This document shows, piece after piece, positions 1-7,121 of a stretch of 64,000 nucleotides of DNA. Made by a program: the position numbers and the translations under genes. Every line of letters begins with the position of its first letter. Position 1 is the first letter of the stretch. Source of the DNA: Ovoidimarina sp038744785 (GTDB lineage Bacteria > Pseudomonadota > Alphaproteobacteria > Rhodobacterales > Rhodobacteraceae); assembly GCA_038744785.1 (NCBI GenBank), contig JBCDLX010000026.1:8375-72374 (forward strand), given 5' to 3'. The notes under the pieces were generated by a model. It did not search any database. It had not been told where the DNA came from and saw nothing but the letters and a program-made list of their open reading frames with translations.

Positions 1-635
1 GCAGATGGGCCGCGCGTTGGGGCTGTGATATCATGGACGGAGTGGGGTCGACCGAGATGCTTCACATCTTTCTTTCGAATGCGCCCGGTGATGTGGTCTA
101 TGGCACCTCTGGCACGGCCGTGCCCGGCTATAACTTAAGACTTGTCGATGAGACCGGTGCAGAGGTCGGCGCGAACGAGGTCGGCGAACTGCTGGTGCGG
201 GGGGCGTCCGCTGCGGACGGATACTGGAACCAACGCGCAAAAAGTCGGGCGACGTTCGAAGGCGAATGGACGCGGACAGGCGACAAGTACGAACGTCGCG
301 CGGATGGGCGCTACGTTTATTGCGGACGCACCGACGACATGTTCAAGGTTTCGGGGATCTGGGTTTCCCCGTTCGAGGTTGAACAGGCGCTGGCCGCGCA
401 CCCTGCGGTTTTGGAAAGCGCTGTTGTTGCGCAGCGCGATGACGACGGGTTGGAAAAACCCAAGGCGTTCATTGTCCTCAAGGACAATAGGTTTGCGGAG
501 ACTGATAGCCTGCGAGAGTTCGTCAAAGACCAGATCGGCAAGTGGAAGTATCCCCGCTGGATCGAGGTGGTCGACGATCTGCCCAAGACGGCAACCGGGA
601 AGATTCAGCGCTTCAAGCTGCGCGCACCTGTCTGA
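1..635 (+). CDS. bclA: Benzoate-CoA ligase, C-terminal part (5' end outside window)
   Basis: The reading frame is open from the left edge and ends with TGA at 633-635. The visible part is the C-terminal third of an ANL-superfamily acyl-CoA synthetase. It shows the adenylate-binding GSTEM motif, the GDKY segment with the conserved Asp, the hinge region (YCGRTDDMFKVSG) and the C-terminal catalytic lysine in PKTATGK. The wording around GSTEMLHIFLSN is typical of benzoate/4-hydroxybenzoate-CoA ligases. The enzyme would make benzoyl-CoA from benzoate, ATP and CoA, the entry step for the box genes that follow on the same strand. The next gene starts inside its stop codon (TGATG), so the two are probably translationally coupled. 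An internal ATG at 33 is not a start; the protein continues upstream. Confidence 0.88.
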   Translation, partial: RWAARWGCDIMDGVGSTEMLHIFLSNAPGDVVYGTSGTAVPGYNLRLVDETGAEVGANEVGELLVRGASAADGYWNQRAKSRATFEGEWTRTGDKYERRADGRYVYCGRTDDMFKVSGIWVSPFEVEQALAAHPAVLESAVVAQRDDDGLEKPKAFIVLKDNRFAETDSLREFVKDQIGKWKYPRWIEVVDDLPKTATGKIQRFKLRAPV

Positions 636-1420
636 TGCCGCTGGCGCCTGGCGGGTCCTGGGTAAGGGTGGGCGACCAGTCCCTGGAATACCGTTTTTGG
701 GGTGCAGACACGCAGGATGCTCCGACGCTTGTAATGCTGCACGAAGGCCTGGGATCCGTCGGGCTGTGGCGCGATTTTCCAGGGCAATTGGCGAAGGCGA
801 CGGGCCTCGGGGTCATGGCCTATAGCCGGGCAGGCTACGGCGCGTCGGATGCCATACCCTTGCCGCGACCGCTGGACTACATGACGCGCGAGGCGCAATA
901 CGTTCTGACCAAGGTTCTGAGCGATCTGGGGATCGAGCGGCCGATCTTGTTAGGTCACTCTGACGGGGCGACCATCGCGGCCCTTTATGCCGCCATTTTT
1001 GATGTGCGCGGGGTGATCCTGATTGCGCCGCACTTCTTTACCGAACCTGCCGGGCTTTCTGAAATCACGCGGGCAAGGGAGCAGTTCGAAGACGGCGATC
1101 TGCGTGCGCGTCTGTCCCGCCACCATGCAGATCCCGACTGCGCCTTCCGGGGGTGGAACGATGCGTGGCTGGATCCAGGGTTTCGAGATTGGAATGTTAC
1201 AGGATCGCTTGATGACATCACCGCGCCGGTCCTGGCGATCCAGGGCGGCGACGATCCTTATGGTACGATTGCGCATGTTGAAGAGGTTGAACGCCGCGCC
1301 AGTGCACCGGTTGAGGTCCTTTTGCTCCCAGGGTGCGGCCATGCCCCGCATATGGAAGCGCCGCATATAGTTCTGCCAGCTATCGCCGCGTTTGTTGATC
1401 GTGTGGGCGATCCATCATGA
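635..1420 (+). CDS. Alpha/beta hydrolase of the benzoyl-CoA cluster
   Basis: 261-residue alpha/beta-hydrolase fold protein. The start is taken as the ATG overlapping the upstream TGA (TGATG). It has an HEGLG oxyanion-type loop near residue 33, a nucleophile elbow GHSDG (Ser with Asp instead of the usual Gly after it), an acidic residue in the QGGDDPYG strand and a C-terminal catalytic His in GCGHAPH. Members of this family occur in box clusters, where a role in hydrolysing stray ring-cleavage lactones or CoA esters is plausible but unproven. The exact substrate cannot be read from the sequence. The stop overlaps the next start (ATGA), which points to an operon. Confidence 0.75.
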   Translation: MPLAPGGSWVRVGDQSLEYRFWGADTQDAPTLVMLHEGLGSVGLWRDFPGQLAKATGLGVMAYSRAGYGASDAIPLPRPLDYMTREAQYVLTKVLSDLGIERPILLGHSDGATIAALYAAIFDVRGVILIAPHFFTEPAGLSEITRAREQFEDGDLRARLSRHHADPDCAFRGWNDAWLDPGFRDWNVTGSLDDITAPVLAIQGGDDPYGTIAHVEEVERRASAPVEVLLLPGCGHAPHMEAPHIVLPAIAAFVDRVGDPS

Positions 1421-1878
1421 CACCACCTGGGGCTGCCATGTCGGGTCAAACGACTGGGTTTCCAAACGGCCCATTCGACGGCGTTGTGTCAGAGGTCTGG
1501 CGCGGCATGTCGTCAGATGCACTTGCCGCATCAAGACCCTGGCAAAGTGGATTGCGCCTTTACCGTGAACGCAACTTTCGCGAGGCCCATAGAAGGCTGA
1601 GGGCGGTCTGGTCCGCGACGGAGGCCGGCAGTCCAGAGCGTCAGATGGTTGCCGCGGTCATGCAACTTGCCAATGCCGCCCTTGAGGGACGATTGGGACG
1701 GCAGGACGAACTGCGCCGGTTGTGCGATCTTGCGGCGGCGCATCTTGCACATGTCCCTGTGGCGCGCGGGTTTGTGCTGGGGCTTTCAGTTGAATGGGTC
1801 CAGAACGAAGTGGCAGCGCTTCACGTTGAAATGCAAGATAGGAAATATAATGCATATCTGGATGTCGGCGGTGTATAG
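1417..1878 (+). CDS. DUF309-type helical protein
   Basis: 153 residues, start ATG overlapping the previous stop by 4 bases; a second ATG at 1438 is also possible. The central segment (LYRERNFREAHRRLRAVW, then MQLANAALEGR) matches the two-helix core of the DUF309 family, all-helical proteins of unknown function with a conserved Glu-Ala-His in the first helix and a Gln/Ala-rich second helix. The overlapping start suggests translation together with the hydrolase and ligase, so it may serve benzoate metabolism, but no reaction can be assigned. No signal peptide or membrane segment is seen. Confidence 0.6.
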   Translation: MTPPGAAMSGQTTGFPNGPFDGVVSEVWRGMSSDALAASRPWQSGLRLYRERNFREAHRRLRAVWSATEAGSPERQMVAAVMQLANAALEGRLGRQDELRRLCDLAAAHLAHVPVARGFVLGLSVEWVQNEVAALHVEMQDRKYNAYLDVGGV

Positions 1879-1935
1879 ATTTCGCTGTTCATAGTTGAAA
1901 TCTAGCAGTGCGGTCTATTTAGTGACGTGGTAATA

Positions 1936-1949
1936 TGCAATAAATTGCA
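1936..1949. promoter_or_regulatory. Candidate BoxR operator TGCA-N6-TGCA
   Basis: Two exact TGCA tetramers (1936-1939 and 1946-1949) are separated by six A/T bases in an AT-rich stretch 24 bases before boxC. BzdR/BoxR-type regulators of benzoate catabolism are known to bind TGCA direct repeats. A boxR gene lies 4 kb downstream, so this is likely where BoxR represses the boxC operon in the absence of benzoyl-CoA. The downstream RBS (AGGGAGA, about 1962-1968) belongs to boxC. Confidence 0.55.
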
Positions 1950-1972
1950 AAACGTAAAACAGGGAGACCGCC

Positions 1973-3631
1973 ATGTCGAAGGTGATCGATTTTCAGACCG
2001 ATCCATCGCGCTACCGCCATTGGCGGGTCGAGTACGATGGTCCGATTGCCAATCTGTTCATGGATGTGGACGAGGATGGCGGGCTGTTTGAGGGGTATCA
2101 GTTAAAGCTGAATTCGTACGACCTTGGTGTCGATATCGAACTGGCTGACATTGTCCAGCGGATGCGGTTCGAACATCCCGAAGTCAAAGTTGTCGTGATG
2201 AGATCCGCCAAGGACCGGGTGTTCTGTGCGGGTGCGAACATCCGGATGCTGGGCGCTGCCGCGCACGCGCACAAGGTTAACTTCTGCAAGTTCACCAACG
2301 AAACACGCAACACGTTCGAGGCTGCGGAAGAAGACTCGGGACAAAAGTACATCGCCGCGATCAAGGGCGCGTGTGCCGGCGGCGGCTATGAACTTGCGCT
2401 CGCCTGCAACCACATAATGCTGACAGATGACTCCTCGTCTTCGGTCGCGCTGCCGGAAGTACCGCTTCTGGCGGTATTGCCGGGCACGGGCGGGCTGACC
2501 CGGGTCACGGACAAGCGCCGGGTGCGACGCGATCTCGCCGACGTGTTCTGTTCCGTAGAAGAGGGTGTTCGCGGCAAACGGGCCAAGGACTGGAAGCTTG
2601 TCGACGAAGTCATTCCGAACTCTCAGTTCGACGCAACGGTTGAGGAGCGGGCGCGCGCGTTCGCGGCATCCTCTCCGAAGCCCGATGTTGCGAAGGGTAT
2701 CGCGCTATCGCCCTTGGAGCGCACTGTCTCCGAAACGGGCATCTCCTATTCGACACTAGAGGTTGATATTGACCGGGCTGGGCGCGCGGCGACGATCACC
2801 GTTCATGGTCCCAAGACGGAGCCCCCGGGTTCCGGTGACGCGCTTGTTGCAGAGGACGATCAGTCCTGGATGCTGCGTGCAGCACGCGAGCTTGATGACG
2901 CGATTTTGCACCTTCGCTTAAATGAACGCGAGGTCGGTCTTTTGGTGTTCAAGACACAAGGCGATCCGTCGATGGTTCTGGCCCATGAGGCGGCGCTTTT
3001 GGCCGACACCGAGCATTGGCTTGCCAAAGAAATCCTGCACTATTGGAAGCGTGTCCTGAAGCGGGTCGATCTGACCGCACGCTCTATGGTCGCCCTTGTC
3101 GAGCATGGCTCATGCTTCGCGGGCCCGTTGGCAGAGCTTTTGTGGGCAGTTGACAGGACCTACATGATGGAGGACGAGTTCGAGGGGGACAATCGCCCGA
3201 CGGCCGTTATCCGCCTCTCGTACCCGAACTTTTCACATTACCCGATGTCGAACGGGCTTTCCCGGCTCGCCACGCGCTTTTGGGGCGACGAAGACGCGCT
3301 GGCTGCCGCGAAACAGGCGGTGGGCGAGGCGCTTGAAGCGGAAGACGCTGATGCGCTGGGGCTTGTCACGTACATCCTTGACGACATCGATTGGGACGAC
3401 GAGATCCGTATTTTTCTGGAAGAACGCGCGTCCTTTTCGCCTGATGCGATGACCGGGATGGAAGCGAACCTTAGGTTCGCTGGCCCGGAGACCATGGAAA
3501 CCCGCATATTCGGCCGGCTCACCGCCTGGCAAAACTGGATCTTCAACCGTCCGAATGCCGTTGGCGAAACCGGCGCACTTCAGCGCTATGGCACCGGCGT
3601 TCGTGGCGAATTCGATATGGAGCGCGTCTGA
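1973..3631 (+). CDS. boxC: Benzoyl-CoA-dihydrodiol (2,3-epoxybenzoyl-CoA) lyase BoxC
   Basis: 552 residues, the usual BoxC length, preceded by the RBS AGGGAGA. BoxC hydrolytically opens the ring of 2,3-epoxybenzoyl-CoA, giving 3,4-dehydroadipyl-CoA semialdehyde and formate. It is a double-length crotonase-fold enzyme. The N-terminal half shows the crotonase signature (RVFCAGANIRMLG, CAGGGYELALAC, ALPEVPLLAVLPGTGG), the second half is a degenerate crotonase domain ending near the C-terminus with GEFDMERV. It is cytoplasmic and works directly after BoxB, encoded 80 bases downstream. The candidate BoxR operator lies in its upstream region. Confidence 0.95.
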   Translation: MSKVIDFQTDPSRYRHWRVEYDGPIANLFMDVDEDGGLFEGYQLKLNSYDLGVDIELADIVQRMRFEHPEVKVVVMRSAKDRVFCAGANIRMLGAAAHAHKVNFCKFTNETRNTFEAAEEDSGQKYIAAIKGACAGGGYELALACNHIMLTDDSSSSVALPEVPLLAVLPGTGGLTRVTDKRRVRRDLADVFCSVEEGVRGKRAKDWKLVDEVIPNSQFDATVEERARAFAASSPKPDVAKGIALSPLERTVSETGISYSTLEVDIDRAGRAATITVHGPKTEPPGSGDALVAEDDQSWMLRAARELDDAILHLRLNEREVGLLVFKTQGDPSMVLAHEAALLADTEHWLAKEILHYWKRVLKRVDLTARSMVALVEHGSCFAGPLAELLWAVDRTYMMEDEFEGDNRPTAVIRLSYPNFSHYPMSNGLSRLATRFWGDEDALAAAKQAVGEALEAEDADALGLVTYILDDIDWDDEIRIFLEERASFSPDAMTGMEANLRFAGPETMETRIFGRLTAWQNWIFNRPNAVGETGALQRYGTGVRGEFDMERV

Positions 3632-3656
3632 CAAGGCCCAGACGGTTCAAAGAAAA

Positions 3657-3693
3657 TCTGGGCTTTGAGTTCTTTAAAAAGAGTTTGCCCAGA
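3657..3693 (+). promoter_or_regulatory. Intercistronic hairpin between boxC and boxB
   Basis: The inverted repeat TCTGGGC (3657-3663) and GCCCAGA (3687-3693) encloses a second small pairing, TCTTT with AAAGA (3671-3675 and 3678-3682). Together they form an interrupted stem-loop that ends 17 bases before the boxB start. There is no T-run after it, so it is not a classic terminator. It could stabilise the boxB part of the mRNA or tune relative expression; this is inference from position and pairing only. Confidence 0.35.
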
Positions 3694-3710
3694 CCCAAAC
3701 GGAGACCAAG

Positions 3711-5162
3711 ATGCTCGACCTGATAAACGTCAGCTACGACACCCAGATACCCAACAATGTGAATCTAAGCTCTGATCGCAAGGTCCTGAAGGCCCTAGAG
3801 AAATGGCACCCCGGATATCTGAACTGGTGGAACGATCTGATCCCGCAGGATTTCCAGAAATCCATGGTGTATCTGCGCACTGCCGTATCGGTCGATCCTA
3901 AGGGTTGGGCCAAGTTCGACTATGTCAAAATGCCGGATTACCGCTGGGGTGTCCTGCTTGCACCGCAAAACGAGGAACGCCTGATCCCTTGCGGCGAACA
4001 TGCGGGCGAAAAAGCTTGGCAAGAGGTGCCGGGCGAATACCGGAATATGTTGAAGCGATTGATCGTGATCCAAGGCGATACAGAGCCTGGATCGGTCGAA
4101 CAGCAGCGGTTCCTGGGCCTGACCGCACCGTCCCTCTATGACATGCGAAACCTCTTTCAGGTAAACGTCGAAGAGGGCCGGCATCTGTGGGCGATGGTGT
4201 ACCTTCTGTTTAAGTATTTTGGCAAAGACGGCCGGGAAGAAGCGGATGATTTGCTGCGGCGGTCGTCAGGGTCCGACGAAGCGCCACGGATGCTGGGCGC
4301 GTTCAACGAAGAAACGCCGGATTGGCTGTCGTTCTTCATGTTCACCTACTTCACCGACCGGGACGGCAAGATGCAGCTTGAAAGCCTGGCACAATCAGGT
4401 TTCGACCCACTCTCGCGCACCTGCCGCTTCATGCTGACCGAGGAAGCCCACCACATGTTCGTCGGAGAAACCGGCGTCGGGCGCACGGTTCAGGCCACCG
4501 TCGATGCAATGAACGAAGCCGGCATCACGGACCCTTACGACATCGGCAAAATCCGGGATCTGGGCGTCATCGATCTTCCGACGATCCAGAAGAAGCTGAA
4601 CTTGCACTACTCGCTTTCGCTTGATCTGTTTGGGCAAGAGGTTTCGACCAACGCGGCCAACGCGTTTAACGCAGGCATCAAGGGGCGGTATATGGAGCAT
4701 CGCCTGGACGACGACCACAGGCTTGGGAGCGACACCTACAAGGTGCTGGATCTGGACGGGGATGCGATTGTGGAGCGCGAGGTTCCCGCGCTGACGGCGA
4801 TTAACATGCGGCTTCGGGACGACTATGTGCGGGATGCATCGGGCGGTGTCGGGCGCTGGAACAAGCTGATCAAACGGTCGGGTGTCGCGTTCGAGTTGAA
4901 GATGCCGCACCAGTCCTTCAACCGGATGATCGGGGTTTTTGCAGGGAAGCACTTCGACCCTGATGGCACGTTGGTGGCCGCCGAAGCGTATGAGAAGGGC
5001 GTGCCAAATTGGCTGCCTACGAAAGCCGATGGTGACTTCATCCAATCGCTTATGAAACCGTGTTACGAACCGGGCCAATACGCCTCTTGGATCGCGCCGC
5101 CGAAGGTGGGTATCGACAATAAGCCCGGCGATTTCGAATACGTCAAATTGCATATGGCATGA
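3711..5162 (+). CDS. boxB: Benzoyl-CoA 2,3-epoxidase, oxygenase subunit BoxB
   Basis: 483 residues, full length. BoxB is a class I-like diiron monooxygenase that epoxidises the aromatic ring of benzoyl-CoA at C2-C3 using O2. Carboxylate/histidine ligand patterns are present: EEGRH at 154-158, Asp216, and TEEAHH at 243-248. Helix-rich sequence around them (NLFQVNVEEGRHLWAMVY) is characteristic. The start follows a GGAGA RBS. The reductase that normally supplies electrons (BoxA, FAD plus ferredoxin domains) is not next to it here; a small flavodoxin follows after 60 bases instead. Confidence 0.95.
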   Translation: MLDLINVSYDTQIPNNVNLSSDRKVLKALEKWHPGYLNWWNDLIPQDFQKSMVYLRTAVSVDPKGWAKFDYVKMPDYRWGVLLAPQNEERLIPCGEHAGEKAWQEVPGEYRNMLKRLIVIQGDTEPGSVEQQRFLGLTAPSLYDMRNLFQVNVEEGRHLWAMVYLLFKYFGKDGREEADDLLRRSSGSDEAPRMLGAFNEETPDWLSFFMFTYFTDRDGKMQLESLAQSGFDPLSRTCRFMLTEEAHHMFVGETGVGRTVQATVDAMNEAGITDPYDIGKIRDLGVIDLPTIQKKLNLHYSLSLDLFGQEVSTNAANAFNAGIKGRYMEHRLDDDHRLGSDTYKVLDLDGDAIVEREVPALTAINMRLRDDYVRDASGGVGRWNKLIKRSGVAFELKMPHQSFNRMIGVFAGKHFDPDGTLVAAEAYEKGVPNWLPTKADGDFIQSLMKPCYEPGQYASWIAPPKVGIDNKPGDFEYVKLHMA

Positions 5163-5222
5163 CCATGCGATGTCCGGCACGGCGCACGTGGCGCGCAAAA
5201 GAACCAGGTTCGAAAGGATGAT

Positions 5223-5690
5223 ATGGACATGAAGATCGAACTTTTGTTCGGCACCGAAACCGGGACAGCCGAATACCTGTGCGATGATATCGCGGATGCG
5301 ATCGGGGGTGTGGTGAGCGAGTGCACGATCAGAAGTCTTGCCGACGTGGACCCGGACGCGCTTGACCCGGATGCCTTTTATTTCTTTGTCACTTCCACCT
5401 ATGGGTCTGGCGATTTGCCGACAACGGCGCAACCCTTCGGCGACAAACTTGAAGCCCAAGCCATTGATTTGCGCGCGATCCGCTTTGCGATCTTCGGCCT
5501 GGGCGACAGAGTGTTCGATGCGACCTTCAACCAGGGGTCCGAGAAGCTGATGAACATGCTTCTGTCCCGGGGCGGCGTCATGGTGGGCGAGCGTGGGATC
5601 TATGATGCTTCCTCCTCCGACCTGCCGGAAGACATCGCTGTGCCTTGGGCCAACGACGTACTGGCGGTTCTTCAGCAAACCGCCGCTTGA
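5223..5690 (+). CDS. Short-chain flavodoxin (MioC-like), possible electron donor to BoxB
   Basis: 155 residues, start ATG 5223 (a second in-frame ATG at 5229), with RBS GAAAGG just upstream. The whole protein is one flavodoxin domain: the FMN phosphate loop FGTETGTAEYL at residues 9-19, STYGSGDLP in the 60s loop and FGLGDRVFD in the 90s loop. There is no FAD/NADPH reductase domain. It lies directly downstream of boxB, where an electron-transfer partner would be expected, and no boxA occurs in the window. A role as one-electron carrier to the BoxB diiron centre is inferred from position; a separate reductase would be needed. Confidence 0.8.
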   Translation: MDMKIELLFGTETGTAEYLCDDIADAIGGVVSECTIRSLADVDPDALDPDAFYFFVTSTYGSGDLPTTAQPFGDKLEAQAIDLRAIRFAIFGLGDRVFDATFNQGSEKLMNMLLSRGGVMVGERGIYDASSSDLPEDIAVPWANDVLAVLQQTAA

Positions 5691-5704
5691 GGCGCATCCC
5701 GCAC

Positions 5705-6124
5705 ATGAGCCCGAAGCCATTCACGCACGATATCCGCGTCACTTGGGGCGATTGCGATCCTGCGCGCATTGTCTACACCGCGCGGCTGCCGTGGTTTGCG
5801 CTGGACGCAATAAACGCGTGGTGGGAGCATCACCTGGGCGAAGGGTGGTACCAGATGGAGCTTGACCGCAACGTCGGCACGCCGTTTGTCCACATGTCCA
5901 TGGACTTTGCCGCGCCTGTCACGCCGCGCCACACTTTGGTCTGCGCGGTCGCGCCGGTGCGGCTTGGCGATACATCAATCGAGTTTCGCGTGACCGGGCA
6001 GCAGGACGGTAAGGAATGCTTCACCGGGCGCTTCGTGTGCGTGTTCATCGTGGCCAAGGATTTTACTAAGCAGCCCGCACCCCCCGACATCCGCGCCCTC
6101 GTCGATCCCCTGATCGCAGAGTAG
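5705..6124 (+). CDS. 4-Hydroxybenzoyl-CoA thioesterase-family hotdog protein
   Basis: 139 residues from the ATG at 5705, 14 bases after the flavodoxin stop; a longer upstream extension of the frame would overlap the flavodoxin and is not used. The N-terminus WGDCDPARIVY is the catalytic signature of the 4-hydroxybenzoyl-CoA thioesterase family, with the likely nucleophilic Asp at residue 18. HMSMDFAAPV and the strand rich in Val/Phe near the end complete a hotdog fold. In this cluster it would release benzoate from excess benzoyl-CoA or clear dead-end CoA esters, rescuing free CoA; related thioesterases are found in other box clusters. Substrate is inferred. Confidence 0.8.
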   Translation: MSPKPFTHDIRVTWGDCDPARIVYTARLPWFALDAINAWWEHHLGEGWYQMELDRNVGTPFVHMSMDFAAPVTPRHTLVCAVAPVRLGDTSIEFRVTGQQDGKECFTGRFVCVFIVAKDFTKQPAPPDIRALVDPLIAE

Positions 6125-6197
6125 GGCTGCGCTATGGCCGGAAACTACGGACCTGACACGGATCGAAATACCAAATTGGGAAAGGGTTCAGAAGACT

Positions 6198-7106
6198 ATG
6201 ACCACGTTCCTGGAACTGGGTTCAGGCGGTCCCTCGGATGCCGATTCGGCGGTCGAGACGCTTATTTTGCGGGTCGGGGCTCGTGTTCGAAAGGCGCGCC
6301 AGCTTAAAAATATGCCGCGCCGCGTGCTGTCCGATATTTCGGGCGTCTCTCCACGCTACCTTGCCCAGCTTGAAGCGGGCGAAGGGAACATTTCGATCGG
6401 GCTTCTGCAACGTGTCGCCATTTCGCTTGATCTGTCGCTCGATCGGCTTTTGGGCGACGATGACCCTTGGGCATCCGACGCATTGCGGGTTGCCGACCTG
6501 TTTCGCGCAGCCGCACCGGACACGCGTCGTAGGGTGTTGGACTGCTTTGCGCCCGAGTTGGGTTTCCACCGCAAGGGTCAGCGGATCTGTCTTGTCGGGC
6601 TTCGGGGGGCGGGGAAGTCGACACTGGGTGAAGCTGCCGGTGCCCGGCTTGGCCTCCCGTTCATTGAGCTGAACCGAGAAATCGAAAGCCGGTCCGGTAT
6701 GCCCGTCAGCGAGGTCATGGCGCTCTATGGTCAAGAGGGTTACCGCACGCTCGAGGCCGAGACGCTGGCACAGGTCGCGGAACGGGAAGAACGTGTGATC
6801 CTGGCGGCAGCAGGGGGCATCGTCGGGGCGCCGGATACGTACGCCATGCTGCTTGAACGGTTTCACACGGTCTGGCTTAAGACCACGCCGGAACAACATA
6901 TGGAGCGGGTCCGGGCACAGGGCGACACACGCCCCATGGCAGGAAACGCACAGGCGATGGACCAGTTGCGTGCGATCCTGGAGGCACGTGCCCCTCTCTA
7001 CGCTCGGGCCGACACCGCGCTTGATACGTCAGCGCACAACGTGGCGCAGTCGCTTGAAGACTTGCTTCGCCTGATCTCATCTCACCGTTTCCTGGAAACC
7101 TCATAG
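6198..7106 (+). CDS. boxR: Benzoyl-CoA-responsive regulator BoxR (XRE plus shikimate kinase-like domain)
   Basis: 302 residues. Residues about 22-85 are an XRE helix-turn-helix (VRKARQLKNMPRRVLSDISGVSPRYLAQLEAGEGN region); residues about 128-295 are a shikimate kinase-like domain with an intact Walker A GLRGAGKST (134-142) and an AAGGIVG loop. This two-domain layout is the BzdR/BoxR family, transcriptional repressors in which the kinase-like domain senses benzoyl-CoA. It is placed between the thioesterase and the bifunctional dehydrogenase on the same strand. Its likely target is the TGCA repeat before boxC. No RBS of strength is visible beyond GGGAAAGGG at 6178-6186. Confidence 0.9.
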   Translation: MTTFLELGSGGPSDADSAVETLILRVGARVRKARQLKNMPRRVLSDISGVSPRYLAQLEAGEGNISIGLLQRVAISLDLSLDRLLGDDDPWASDALRVADLFRAAAPDTRRRVLDCFAPELGFHRKGQRICLVGLRGAGKSTLGEAAGARLGLPFIELNREIESRSGMPVSEVMALYGQEGYRTLEAETLAQVAEREERVILAAAGGIVGAPDTYAMLLERFHTVWLKTTPEQHMERVRAQGDTRPMAGNAQAMDQLRAILEARAPLYARADTALDTSAHNVAQSLEDLLRLISSHRFLETS

Positions 7107-7121
7107 AGCCGGAGCTTGCCC

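Noticed and set aside
4395..5720. 441-codon open frame on the minus strand
   Set aside because: Antisense to boxB and the flavodoxin; no domain, composition typical of a shadow frame.
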